Assembly (NCBI GenBank): GCA_026000945.1
Contig: BNZI01000002.1
Location: 1 to 64,000 of the forward strand
DNA length: 64,000 bases
Direction of reading: 5' to 3'
Source: Clostridia bacterium
GTDB taxonomy: Bacteria > Bacillota > Clostridia > Lachnospirales > Lachnospiraceae
The notes beneath the pieces were generated by a model. It worked only from the letters and a program-made list of their open reading frames with translations. It made no database searches and was not told where the DNA came from. Position numbers and translations under genes: made by a program. This document shows positions 7,182 through 16,763 of this stretch, piece after piece; the stretch's first letter is position 1; each line of letters opens with the position of its first letter.

Positions 7182-8462
7182 TTAGGAGCTACTCATTTGA
7201 TTTAAAGCGTATGGATTTGCAATTTGAATCCGTACTTTTTCAATGCGGTTATTTGCTACAGTTTCTACAATGAGCGTCAGATCATTTTGTACAATAAATT
7301 CCCCTTTTGTAGGTAAATGGTCTAATTCACTGATAATTAAGCCACCTAAGGAGTCATAAACGTCAGATTCTAAACTAAGGTCTAGTTTTTCGTTGATGTC
7401 GTCTAATTTCATCGAAGCTTCTGCAATATATTCATAATCGGAAATTTTATAAACGCTGTTTTCCTCATCTGCATCAAACTCATCTCGGATTTCTCCTACG
7501 ATTTCTTCCAATAAATCTTCTAGCGTAATTAAACCGGCAGTAATACCGTATTCGTCTAAGACAATTGCAATATTAAATGAAGATAAGCGCATTTCTCTAA
7601 GTAATTCCGAAGTTTTTTTGAATTCATAAGTAAAATAAGGTTTACGTAAAAAGTTTTGTATTTGAAAAGGGATGTCTTGATCATAAAGCAAAAGGTCTTT
7701 CATATTGATAATCCCGATGATGTTATCTGTAGTATTTTCATAAACGGGAATACGTGTAAAATAAGATTCACGAAACACTTGAATCAGCTCTTGATAAGAA
7801 ACATTGACATCCACAAAACATACATCTACACGGGGAACCATAACATCTTTTGCTAAAGAATCCCCAAAATCCACTACATTATTAATCATTTTGCGTTCGT
7901 CATTTTCAATAACTCCCTCTTCTGTACTGACGTCTAAAATAGAACGAAGCTCGATTTCTGTGATTAATTCTGCCTTAGCATGAGGATCAACCCCCAGAAG
8001 ATGTAAAATTCCCGTAGCTAAGTAATTGACGATATAGGTAATCGGGGTAAATAAGATCATCAAGAAATATATCGGTCTTGCAGATCTGAGAGCTAGTTTT
8101 TCTGCTTTGATGGTTGCGTAGTTTTTGGGTGTAATTTCACTGAAAACTAAGATGGCGATGGTCAAAAGAGCCGTGGCAATGCCAACTCCAGCGTTTCCCC
8201 ATAGGTTTAAGGCGATAATGGTGGAAATAGAAGAGCAAAGAATATTTGCGAGATTATTGCCAATCAAAATGGTACTTAACATAGAACTGGGATTTTCTAT
8301 CACTTTTAAATAAGTAATTGCGGATTTATTTCCGTTTTCTGCCATATGTTTTAAGCGGATTTTGTTCGCAGTAGTTAAGGCTGTTTCAGCCGCAGAAAAA
8401 AACGTACCTATATACATTAAAAATAAAAAAATAAGCAACAGTATGACGTCACTTAGGTCCAA
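7182..8462 (-). CDS. CNNM/CorC-HlyC family membrane protein (hemolysin-like ion transporter)
   Basis: 426 residues in the usual order for the family. An N-terminal DUF21/CNNM transmembrane domain (~1-185) has four hydrophobic segments and begins DVILLLIFLFLMYIGTFFSAAETAL. A CBS pair (~200-325) includes VMVPRVDVCFVDVN and EYGITAGLITLEDLLEEIVGEI. A C-terminal CorC_HlyC domain (~340-420) contains YDSLGGLIISEL. Family members act in Mg2+/cation export or homeostasis. The old hemolysin name is not supported here. It is transcribed alone, with a long leader of about 380 nt from the promoter at 8848-8876. Confidence 0.85.
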   Translation of the reverse strand: MDLSDVILLLIFLFLMYIGTFFSAAETALTTANKIRLKHMAENGNKSAITYLKVIENPSSMLSTILIGNNLANILCSSISTIIALNLWGNAGVGIATALLTIAILVFSEITPKNYATIKAEKLALRSARPIYFLMILFTPITYIVNYLATGILHLLGVDPHAKAELITEIELRSILDVSTEEGVIENDERKMINNVVDFGDSLAKDVMVPRVDVCFVDVNVSYQELIQVFRESYFTRIPVYENTTDNIIGIINMKDLLLYDQDIPFQIQNFLRKPYFTYEFKKTSELLREMRLSSFNIAIVLDEYGITAGLITLEDLLEEIVGEIRDEFDADEENSVYKISDYEYIAEASMKLDDINEKLDLSLESDVYDSLGGLIISELDHLPTKGEFIVQNDLTLIVETVANNRIEKVRIQIANPYALNQMSSS

Positions 8463-9294
8463 GTTTTATCAACTCCTAATATTTTGAAATCGTTTGATCA
8501 AGAAAGCTTAGCTGTCTACTTTGTTGACCGATAGAAACAATACATTTAATATATTTTCATTGATCTATCTATAGGGACAACTGATTATCTATCAAGAATA
8601 AGGTTACTCCCGCAACCGTTCATTCAAACTTACTTAAATCTATTGAATAGTACATAGCTATCTATTTAAGTAGGCTGATGTTAATTCCTCTTTATATAAG
8701 ATTCTAATCCAGCACACTTCACTGCTTGACACCGCAGAGCTTGCGATCGTGCTCTTTAAGACAAGCTGGGGCATCTCATGACAACATGTCTGTAACTTAT
8801 TCATTTTACTATATAAAAGTGGGAGATTTTTTGCTATCTTTGGTTAAATTCTAACTGATATAAAAGTCAATGTCAACAGAATTATGTTTCCAATATCACG
8901 ATTAGATCAAGAGAAAATAACTTTTTGTTGATTCATGCATAAGCTAAGGAAATTTATATGATAAAAAATAAACAGCAAAGGAATCAACAGGAGTTTCTTA
9001 CTTGAGGGCTATTGTCGTAGAAATTGCCTTTATTGATTTCTTCTTCCAATCCGATTATAATATGAATATTCAGGAATAATCGTCAAGTTTATTGTTTAGA
9101 TGAAGAGAACTCACGGCATAATAGCGATGCCAATCTCACAATAAATTTGAACAGTATGCTTTTAAAGCAGGTAAATATGAACTAGAAATGTCTAGATTTG
9201 AGTAAGTTTCAAGAAGAAATAAAAACGTATTTTCGTGAGGGTTTATAGGTATCCCTTTAAAAATCTAAATAATACATCAGTAGGGAATGAAAAA
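8463..9294. other. Long intergenic region between divergent genes
   Basis: No convincing open frame on either strand. The left half would be transcribed as the CNNM leader. It contains short complementary stretches (for example AGAGC...GCTCT around 8736-8755) that could fold, but I could not match a named riboswitch. The right half holds the upstream region of glutamate synthase, without a clear promoter by eye. Confidence 0.4.
8848..8876 (-). promoter_or_regulatory. Sigma-A-type promoter reading toward the CNNM gene
   Basis: On the minus strand TTGACA (8871-8876) and TAGAAT (8848-8853) are separated by exactly 17 bp. The predicted transcript has an unusually long ~380-nt leader. Confidence 0.65.
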
Positions 9295-12200
9295 ATGAAT
9301 AGAAAAATAAATGAAAAAGAGATACCTTATCCTACTTTATACCGCAAAGAGTTTGAGCATGATGCCTGTGGTATAGGTGCAGTGGTTAATATAGAAGGAA
9401 AAAAGAGCCATCAATTAGTAGAAGATGCCTTAACCATTGTGAAAAATTTGGAGCATCGTGCAGGTAAGGATGCTGATGGAGAGACGAGTGATGGGGTAGG
9501 AATTTTACTCCAAATTTCTCATTCTTTTTTTTCAGAGCTAGCTAAGGCTTTACAGATTGATTTGGGTAATGAACGAGAATATGCAATCGGTATGTTTTTT
9601 TTGCCACAAGATGAATCGGAGAGGGAGGAAGCCAAAAAGAATTTTGAACAATTGGTCAAAAAAGAAGGCTTAGTTTTTTTAGCTTGGCGGAAAGTAGAAA
9701 CCAAAACGGAAATTTTAGGTCGGCGTGCAAAAGAAGCTATGCCTTATATTGCCCAAGCTTTTATCAAAAAACCAGAACATTTGGAAAAGGGCTTGCCTTT
9801 TGAACGCATTCTTTATCTTGTTCGTAAGATTTTTGAAAAACAGCAAAATCATACTTATGTTGTTTCTTTATCCTCTAAAACCTTAGTGTATAAAGGGATG
9901 TTTTTGGTTACACAATTAAGAGAATTTTTTCCAGATTTGCAAAATCCGCTATATGATTCTGCTATTGCTTTAGTGCATTCCCGTTTTAGCACGAATACAC
10001 AGCCAAGCTGGAATCGAGCGCATCCTAACCGCTTAATTGCGCATAATGGGGAAATCAATACCATTAAAGGAAATGCAGAAAAAATGTTAGCTAGGGAAGA
10101 AAAAATCACAAGCCCTTATTTTTTTGATAGGCATGAAGAATTGTTTCCGATTATCAACGTTTCTGGTTCGGATTCTGCAATGCTAGATAATACTTTAGAA
10201 TTTCTTACCCTGAATGGAATAGATTTACCGGCAGCAGTCATGATGTGCATTCCGGAACCATGGAGCAGAGATGCTTTAATGAGTCAGGAAAAAAAGGATT
10301 TTTATCAATATTATGCTACGATGATGGAGCCATGGGACGGTCCTGCTTCCATTATTTTTAGTGATGGGGATTTAGTCGGGGCTGTTTTGGATAGAAATGG
10401 TCTTCGTCCTTCGCGCTATTACTTAACTTCTGATCAGCAGTTGATTTTGGCTTCGGAAGTGGGTGCAGTGCCTATTGATCCGGCTAGAATTGTGAAAAAA
10501 GAACGCTTGCATCCCGGAAGAATGCTTTTGGTGGATACACAAAAAGGAACTTTAATCGGTGATGAAGAGTTAAAAAAGACTTATGCAAATTCTTTGCCTT
10601 ATGCACAGTGGTTAAAGGAAAATCTATTATCTTTAGAAGCAATTTCTTTACCAGAAGAAAAAATTGACTTTTTGCCAGAGCAAAAACGTAAACAATTACA
10701 TAAACTTTATGTTTATACAGATGAACAATATCGAAAATTGCTTTATCCTATGGCACTTGAGGGTAATGAACCGATTGCGGCCATGGGAGAGGACAGCCCT
10801 TTGGCCATTTTGTCTAAATCTTATCAGCCCTTGTATTCTTTTTTTAAGCAAATGTTTGCACAAGTAACCAATCCGCCTTTAGATGCGATAAGAGAAGAAA
10901 TTGTTACTTCTACTTCTGTTTACTTAGGAAAAGAGAGGAATATATTAGACCATCAAGCGAAAAATTGCAAGCGTTTGAAAATAGATCATCCTATTTTGAC
11001 ACAAGAGGATTTTTTGCGTTTGAAACATCTTAAAAAAGAAGGATTTTTATCTAAAATAATATCAATCGTCTATGATAAAAGTGATTCTTTAACAAAAGCT
11101 TTAGAAAATTTAATGCAAAGGGTGGATCAGGCACATCAAGAAGGCGTAAGTATTGTGATTTTATCTGATCGAGATATTGATGAAAATCACATTCCTATTC
11201 CGTCTTTGTTAGCGGTTTCTGCAGTACATCAGCATTTAATTCGCAGTAAAAAAGGCACAGATATTTCTTTGGTTTTAGAGAGCGGAGAACCAAGAGAAGT
11301 TCACCATTTTGCTACGCTATTTGGTTACGGTGTATTAGCAGTATTTCCTTATTTAGTCTATGAAACTTTGGCTCAAATGATTGATTGTGGTTTTTTAAAG
11401 AAAACTTATGTACAAGCTATACAAAATTATCAACATGCCATTTTGCATGGTATGCTTAAAGTTGCTTCAAAAATGGGTATTTCTACCTTACAATCTTATC
11501 AAGGTTCACAAATTTTTGAAGCTTTAGGTTTAGATTCTGAATTCGTCAAACAACACTTTGGAAAAACAATTAGCCGTGTTGGAGGACTTTGTTTAGAAGA
11601 TATTGAAGAGGATATGCGTCTTTGCCATCAAAAAGCGTTTGACCCACATAATAGTTTTGAGGATTTCCATTTAGAAAGTATTGGGCGGCATAAAATGCGT
11701 GCTGATGCGGAAGAGCATCTTTACAATCCGAAAACGATCCATACTTTACAGCAGGCTGTACGCTCGGGAGATTATGACTTATATAAGCAATATTGTGCTG
11801 CACTGAAAGATGAAAGGAAAACTTTTCACTTACGAGATATTTTGGAGGTAAATTTTCCAGAACAAGGAATAGATTTGACTGAAGTAGAAAGTGTGGATTC
11901 TATTGTCAAACGTTTTAAAACCGGAGCGATGTCGTATGGTTCTATTTCTCAAGAAGCCCATGAAACCATAGCGATAGCGATGAATCAGCTAGGCGGAAAA
12001 TCGAATACGGGAGAGGGTGGAGAGAATAAGGAGCGTTTTGTTATCGGAAAAGATGGCTTTAACCGCTGTTCTGCCATTAAACAAGTGGCTTCTGGACGTT
12101 TTGGCGTAAATTCTGAATATTTGGTTAGCGCAAAAGAAATTCAAATTAAAGTTGCGCAAGGGGCAAAACCGGGTGAAGGTGGACATCTTCCAGGAAAAAA

Positions 12201-13854
12201 GGTTTATCCTTGGGTAGCGGAAACCAGAAATTCTACTCCGGGTGTGGGCCTCATTTCTCCGCCTCCTCATCATGACATTTATTCGATTGAGGACTTGGCA
12301 CAATTGATTTATGACTTGAAAAATGCAAATCATTTAGCCAATATTTCGGTAAAATTGGTGTCGGAAGCAGGCGTGGGTACGATTGCTGCAGGCGTGGCAA
12401 AAGGGGGCGCTGGAGTCATCGTTATTTCAGGAGCGGATGGCGGAACGGGAGCTGCAGCTAGAAATTCCATTTATCACGCAGGTTTGCCTTGGGAGCTTGG
12501 TTTGGCGGAAACACATCAAACTTTGTTAATGAATGGTATGCGTGACCAAGTCATTTTAGAAACAGATGGAAAATTAATGACAGGTAGAGATATTTTGATT
12601 GCTGCCCTTTTAGGTGCAGAAGAATATGGTTTTGCTACTGCTCCATTAGTCAGTTTAGGTTGTGTGATGATGCGTGTTTGTAATTTAGATACTTGTCCGG
12701 TAGGTGTAGCTACACAAAATCCAGAACTTCGGAAAAAATTCCGTGGTAAACCAGAATATGTCATTCATTTTATGCATTTTGTAGCAGCAGAACTTAGAGA
12801 ATATATGGCGAAATTAGGACTGCGTACAGTAGATGAATTGATTGGTAGAACGGATTTACTCAAAAAAAGAGAAGATTTAGAGGGAAAAGCAAAGAAAATT
12901 GAACTGGACGCACTCTTGGCTCATCTCAACCCAACAAAATGTATAGCAAAACGTACAGAAAAACAAACTTATGATTTTGCTTTAGCAAATACGGCAGACG
13001 AAAGCATTTTATTAAACAAAGGAAAGACTTGTTTAGAAGCAAAGGAAAAATGGGAATATTCTCTAGAAGTACTCAATATCAATCGTTCGTTTGGTACAAG
13101 ATTTGGTTCAGAGATGACACGATTACATGGAAATGAGTGGGAAGAAGACCACATAATTTTGCATACAAAAGGTAGCGGAGGGCAGAGTTTTGGTGCTTTT
13201 ATTCCTAAAGGATTGACCTTGAAATTGGAGGGAGATAGTAACGATTATTTAGGAAAAGGCCTTTCAGGAGGGAAAATCGTGGTATATCCCCCAAAAACCT
13301 TTGCTTTTGCAGCAGAAGACAATATCATTATCGGAAACGTAGCCCTTTATGGAGCGACAGGAGGGCAAGCTTATATCCGAGGTGTTGCAGGCGAACGTTT
13401 TGCTGTGCGTAATTCCGGAGCGGTTGCAGTAGTAGAAGGTACGGGAGATCATGCTTGTGAGTATATGACTGGTGGCAGGGTAGCCATTATTGGAAAAACA
13501 GGAAAGAATGTTGCTGCTGGGATGAGTGGGGGCATTGCCTATTTACTGGAAGAAGACGAAGCAGTAGAAAAAAAGTTAAATTTAGACATGGTGTCTGTGC
13601 AGAATTTGACTGCGGAAGATGAGGTAGAACTAAAAGAAATGCTGACAGAACATGTTAAATTTACTCAATCTGAAAAAGGAGAAAAGATTCTTAAAGAATG
13701 GAGGGAATATCTTCCTTGTTTTAAGAAAATTGTTCCCCATGACTATCAAAAAATGTTGAATAAAATTGCTCAAATGAAAGAAAAAGGACTGGATGAGAAA
13801 GAAGCAAGGATAGAAGCTTTTTACGCTGATGCAAAAGATAGGGCAAGTGTATAA
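9295..13854 (+). CDS. gltB: Glutamate synthase, large (alpha) subunit
   Basis: About 1519 residues from the ATG at 9295. An upstream in-frame GTG at 9235 adds 20 residues without family resemblance. The order is a class II glutaminase domain with the nucleophile Cys25 in HDACGIG, the central domain, the FMN-binding synthase domain (GAMSYGSISQEAHE onward, GEGGEN), a 3Fe-4S cluster site (Cys1123, Cys1129, Cys1134 in CNLDTCPVG), and the C-terminal GXGXG beta-helix domain (GGKIVVYPP). The length is normal for the family. It makes glutamate from glutamine and 2-oxoglutarate. The usual partner gltD is not adjacent. The only GltD-like protein in the window is the hydrogenase partner at 32821-34656, so its electron donor is an open question. 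Confidence 0.93.
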   Translation: MNRKINEKEIPYPTLYRKEFEHDACGIGAVVNIEGKKSHQLVEDALTIVKNLEHRAGKDADGETSDGVGILLQISHSFFSELAKALQIDLGNEREYAIGMFFLPQDESEREEAKKNFEQLVKKEGLVFLAWRKVETKTEILGRRAKEAMPYIAQAFIKKPEHLEKGLPFERILYLVRKIFEKQQNHTYVVSLSSKTLVYKGMFLVTQLREFFPDLQNPLYDSAIALVHSRFSTNTQPSWNRAHPNRLIAHNGEINTIKGNAEKMLAREEKITSPYFFDRHEELFPIINVSGSDSAMLDNTLEFLTLNGIDLPAAVMMCIPEPWSRDALMSQEKKDFYQYYATMMEPWDGPASIIFSDGDLVGAVLDRNGLRPSRYYLTSDQQLILASEVGAVPIDPARIVKKERLHPGRMLLVDTQKGTLIGDEELKKTYANSLPYAQWLKENLLSLEAISLPEEKIDFLPEQKRKQLHKLYVYTDEQYRKLLYPMALEGNEPIAAMGEDSPLAILSKSYQPLYSFFKQMFAQVTNPPLDAIREEIVTSTSVYLGKERNILDHQAKNCKRLKIDHPILTQEDFLRLKHLKKEGFLSKIISIVYDKSDSLTKALENLMQRVDQAHQEGVSIVILSDRDIDENHIPIPSLLAVSAVHQHLIRSKKGTDISLVLESGEPREVHHFATLFGYGVLAVFPYLVYETLAQMIDCGFLKKTYVQAIQNYQHAILHGMLKVASKMGISTLQSYQGSQIFEALGLDSEFVKQHFGKTISRVGGLCLEDIEEDMRLCHQKAFDPHNSFEDFHLESIGRHKMRADAEEHLYNPKTIHTLQQAVRSGDYDLYKQYCAALKDERKTFHLRDILEVNFPEQGIDLTEVESVDSIVKRFKTGAMSYGSISQEAHETIAIAMNQLGGKSNTGEGGENKERFVIGKDGFNRCSAIKQVASGRFGVNSEYLVSAKEIQIKVAQGAKPGEGGHLPGKKVYPWVAETRNSTPGVGLISPPPHHDIYSIEDLAQLIYDLKNANHLANISVKLVSEAGVGTIAAGVAKGGAGVIVISGADGGTGAAARNSIYHAGLPWELGLAETHQTLLMNGMRDQVILETDGKLMTGRDILIAALLGAEEYGFATAPLVSLGCVMMRVCNLDTCPVGVATQNPELRKKFRGKPEYVIHFMHFVAAELREYMAKLGLRTVDELIGRTDLLKKREDLEGKAKKIELDALLAHLNPTKCIAKRTEKQTYDFALANTADESILLNKGKTCLEAKEKWEYSLEVLNINRSFGTRFGSEMTRLHGNEWEEDHIILHTKGSGGQSFGAFIPKGLTLKLEGDSNDYLGKGLSGGKIVVYPPKTFAFAAEDNIIIGNVALYGATGGQAYIRGVAGERFAVRNSGAVAVVEGTGDHACEYMTGGRVAIIGKTGKNVAAGMSGGIAYLLEEDEAVEKKLNLDMVSVQNLTAEDEVELKEMLTEHVKFTQSEKGEKILKEWREYLPCFKKIVPHDYQKMLNKIAQMKEKGLDEKEARIEAFYADAKDRASV

Positions 13855-14462
13855 TGAATACAAAAGATATTTTTGAACGAATTGCAGCACACTACGATAC
13901 AAGCGACAGAATAGAAATAGCAAAAATCATCTCTGCTGAAATTCGTCGTGAATTAAAAGATAGAGATACTGCTCATCAAGTTATTTTGGATTATGGCTGT
14001 GGTACGGGACTTGTTGGTCTTGCCTTAACGGATGTATTTCAAAAGGTTATTTTTGTAGACACTTCCTTGCAAATGATTGAACAGGTAAAAACCAAGCTAT
14101 CCAAGTTGTCTATTCACAATGCGGTAACGCTTTGCCTTGACCTTTGTAATGAAGATGTACTAGATGTTAAAGTGAATTATATTTTACTATCTCAAGTATT
14201 GCTGCACGTTAAAGAGTATACGAAGCTACTTTCTCGTTTATTTGCTCTATTGGGGCAAGGAGGTCGTTTGCTTATTGTTGATTTTGATCAAAACGAAAAC
14301 GTGATCTCAGATATGGTGCATAATGGATTCGATCAAAAAAGTTTGGCGTTGTTGTTAAAAGAGATAGGATTTTTGTCAGTCACTTCGCATTCCTTTTACA
14401 GTGGAAAGAAATTGTTGATGAATCAAGACGCCACTATGTTTTTGATGGATGCCAGTAAATAG
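13854..14462 (+). CDS. Class I SAM-dependent methyltransferase
   Basis: 202 residues, with its ATG sharing one base with the glutamate synthase stop (TAATG), so the two are translationally coupled. Motif I is ILDYGCGTGLVGLAL (~residues 43-57), with an acidic residue ending the next strand (IFVDTS) and a post-motif LLSQVLLHV. The fold is a Rossmann methyltransferase of the Methyltransf_11/UbiE type. The substrate is unknown, and the coupling to glutamate synthase does not by itself suggest one. Confidence 0.8.
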   Translation: MNTKDIFERIAAHYDTSDRIEIAKIISAEIRRELKDRDTAHQVILDYGCGTGLVGLALTDVFQKVIFVDTSLQMIEQVKTKLSKLSIHNAVTLCLDLCNEDVLDVKVNYILLSQVLLHVKEYTKLLSRLFALLGQGGRLLIVDFDQNENVISDMVHNGFDQKSLALLLKEIGFLSVTSHSFYSGKKLLMNQDATMFLMDASK

Positions 14463-14542
14463 ATTTTTTACGCAGTTTGAACAAAGGACTTGAAAACCTT
14501 TGCTTCCAGAACAAGGCTTATGATAGTTGTTTGTTCAGAAGC

Positions 14543-14566
14543 AGGGCTTTTCAAGCCCTTTTTGAT
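14543..14566 (+). terminator. Intrinsic terminator after gltB-methyltransferase
   Basis: Arms AGGGCTT (14543-14549) and AAGCCCT (14553-14559) with a T run after. An overlapping alternative pairing exists (CTTGAAAA near 14490 with TTTTCAAG at 14547-14554), so the hairpin could be part of a larger structure. Confidence 0.65.
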
Positions 14567-14686
14567 TAAACTTTTATTTATTTCGTCTTAGTCTAACAAG
14601 AATTAGATGGATTGACTACAATTTAAAAAATATACTTATTTAATCTAGTTAAAAATGATAATTTTAAATAAAAAAATAAAAAATTA

Positions 14687-14713
14687 TTGACTAATTAGAC
14701 AAAAAGGTATAAT
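14687..14713 (+). promoter_or_regulatory. Possible promoter, short spacer
   Basis: TTGACT (14687-14692) and a perfect TATAAT (14708-14713) separated by 15 bp, shorter than the normal 17. It is about 640 bp upstream of the next gene and would first transcribe the repeat-rich and IS-like stretch. Confidence 0.35.
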
Positions 14714-15056
14714 ATCTTCTAATATAAGATATAGGAGGATTAGTGAATAAGTGATGGTCTTAGTCCAAGGTAGTTTAGCCTATACCGTGAGACACAGGGG
14801 GATCACGCTTGGGGAGTTTAGAGTGTGTTCAGACTATTGCAGAGTCTCAGATTTTGAGTAGATTTTCCGCCTCACAAGGCAAATTTTTGCAGATATACGG
14901 TACATATTTTAAGAAAATTTAACACAAGTCAGCACAAAAATCGCTAAAAGATGGCACCCTGAGGTAGTGTGAACCGCCTTAGACAAAATTATTGGATTTT
15001 GGATAGCGATGCGTCGAGTCAAGAATCCTCTGCCGAAAGGCTCAGGAGTTGTCAAA

Positions 15057-15242
15057 GGAAATTTAACCTGTATTGCCAAGAAGTCTCCACTTGTTAAGTA
15101 TAGGGGATGGATGGCATAAAACCGTGGGACAGCACGGGATTGCTTGGTAAATATCTGGAAGCTTAAGGAGTTCGGGGGAAGCTCTCGTCCTCTAAGTGAC
15201 CGAGTGCAGAGCAAGGAAAGGTAGGCGGCGGGAGTATGTCAC
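15057..15242 (+). mobile_element. IS200/IS605-type 3' end remnant (omega-RNA-like), copy A
   Basis: No tnpB frame is present, but the sequence has features of the right end of TnpB elements. These are a GGAAATTTAACC segment like a tnpB 3' coding end, then GTGGGACAGCACGGG at ~15124, a hairpin-rich ~90 bp, and an end GGGAGTATGTCAC at 15242. The second copy at 37116-37272 has the same landmarks in the same order and spacing range. The recognition is from memory of IS605 right ends. Confidence 0.5.
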
Positions 15243-15347
15243 AATGATATAGAGTGAAGTGAAGTATACCTATGTTTGCATATCAAAGAGCAAAGCTGAA
15301 CAGAATATTTGTTTTGCCTTTGACAGAAATAAAAGGGGAGAAAGAAA

Positions 15348-16631
15348 ATGAATCAAAGAAAAATTCCTTTTTTCATGCTGCTGTTAATCAGTGCAGTGTT
15401 GTTATTGAGTGCTTGTACAAGCGGAGATTCTTCTACAAGTGGAACAAATACGATCGTAGATATTTTTAATATTAAAGTAGAAATAAAAGATCAATTAGAA
15501 AGTTTGGCTAAGCAATATGAAAAAAGCCATGAAGGTGTAAAAATTAACTTAACGACAGTAGGCGGTGGTCAAGATGCTACGGTTGCTTTACAGTCAAAGT
15601 TTTCTTCTGGAGATGAACCAAGCATTTTTCTTTTAGGTGGTTTGGCAGATGTGGAAAAATGGCAGGACAATTTGGCAGATTTAAGTGACTCGGATCTTGC
15701 TGGCAAGGCCATTGAGGGCATGCTGGACGGCGCAACTGTAGAAGGAAAAGTTTACGGATTGCCAATGAATATTGAAGGCTATGGTTTCTTAATTAACAAG
15801 GAATTGTTTGAAAAAGCTGGTATTGATGTGGATGCGATTGGCTCTTATGATGATTTTGAAGAGGCAGTAAAAACACTGGATAGTAAAAAAGACGAATTGA
15901 AGATGAAAGCAGTATTTGGTTTTAGCGCCAAAGAATTTTGGGTAGTTAGTCAATATAGTTCACATTTTACTTCCCCTGAATTTGATAATGACGTACAAAA
16001 GGTTTATGAGGCGAAAAATATTGATTTTCGTTATCAGGAACAGTTCAAAAAATATACTGACCTCATCAAGGAATACAATGCCCAGCCTATTTTGTCTTTA
16101 GATTACAGTACTTCTGTAGAAGAGTATTTTGCTAATGATCAAGTGGCAATCATTCATCAGGGGAACTGGATTATTCCGACATTAAATAGTTTGGATAAGG
16201 ACTTTGTGGAAAATAAGCTAAGTATTTTGCCTTTATATGTAAAAGGTGAAACAGAGGATAAAATTGCGGCAGGTCCGCCTTGGTATTGGGGAGTAAATAA
16301 AAATAAAAGTGAAGAAGTAGTAGCTGCGAGCCAGGATTTTTTGAATTGGATGTATACTGATACGCAAGCAATGAAAAGTGTTACAGAAGAGATGGAGTTT
16401 ATTCCTGCTTATACTAATTTTTCTACGGATAGTCTAAAAGATAGCACTTCTCAGAAAATTTTTGAGTATGTTTCTGCTGGGAAAATCGTACCTTGGGTAC
16501 ATAATGAATATCCAGATGGTTATGCACAGACACAGTTTTATCCGGAGTTCCAAAAATATTTAAATGAGGATATTTCTTGGGATGATTTGATGCAATATGC
16601 AAAAAATGAATGGACAAAAGTCAGAAAATAA
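15348..16631 (+). CDS. Sugar ABC transporter substrate-binding lipoprotein
   Basis: 427 residues, starting after an AAGGGGAG-type site. A lipoprotein signal (LLLISAVLLLSAC, lipobox LSAC with Cys ~24) anchors it outside the membrane. The body is a family 1 (MalE-type) solute-binding protein, with YGLPMNIEGYGFLINKELFEKAGI and a C-terminal PEFQKYLNEDISWDDLMQYAKNEW. It should capture an oligosaccharide and feed the two permeases that follow. A hairpin after the gene probably keeps its mRNA more abundant than the permease part. The adjacent GH31 enzyme suggests xyloside- or glucoside-type ligands (inference). Confidence 0.87.
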   Translation: MNQRKIPFFMLLLISAVLLLSACTSGDSSTSGTNTIVDIFNIKVEIKDQLESLAKQYEKSHEGVKINLTTVGGGQDATVALQSKFSSGDEPSIFLLGGLADVEKWQDNLADLSDSDLAGKAIEGMLDGATVEGKVYGLPMNIEGYGFLINKELFEKAGIDVDAIGSYDDFEEAVKTLDSKKDELKMKAVFGFSAKEFWVVSQYSSHFTSPEFDNDVQKVYEAKNIDFRYQEQFKKYTDLIKEYNAQPILSLDYSTSVEEYFANDQVAIIHQGNWIIPTLNSLDKDFVENKLSILPLYVKGETEDKIAAGPPWYWGVNKNKSEEVVAASQDFLNWMYTDTQAMKSVTEEMEFIPAYTNFSTDSLKDSTSQKIFEYVSAGKIVPWVHNEYPDGYAQTQFYPEFQKYLNEDISWDDLMQYAKNEWTKVRK

Positions 16632-16646
16632 ATCAATAATTAATCA

Positions 16647-16681
16647 GCAAAAGGTGGAGACGTAAATTCTCCACCTTTTGC
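16647..16681 (+). terminator. Intercistronic hairpin between binding protein and permeases
   Basis: A perfect 13-bp stem (GCAAAAGGTGGAG, 16647-16659, with 16669-16681) and a 9-nt loop. The T run is within the stem arm. It probably works as partial terminator or 3'-end stabiliser, a common arrangement behind solute-binding genes. Confidence 0.7.
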
Positions 16682-16763
16682 TAGGACGTGTTCACACGAG
16701 TTAGATTTGTTGGAGGAGCTTTTTCAGAAACGGATTAGAAAGCATTGAGAGGAGGATCGTTCA

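Larger units (their letters stand above)
14463..15347. other. Repeat- and remnant-rich intergenic region
   Basis: Besides the terminator, promoter and IS-like end listed separately, this stretch holds a CTCAGATTTTGAG repeat near 14847 and a GGTAGTGTGAAC repeat near 14964. Both recur upstream of the GH1 gene (20866-20940), and the second also recurs near 24770. No real gene is visible; open frames here have no coding character. Confidence 0.45.

Noticed and set aside
8700-8790. 6S RNA or Mg/Mn riboswitch in the CNNM leader
   Set aside because: No consensus blocks of these RNAs could be matched by eye; kept only as an unexplained leader.
9235-9294. Upstream GTG start of glutamate synthase
   Set aside because: The extra 20 residues have no family resemblance; the ATG at 9295 fits the family's N-terminus.
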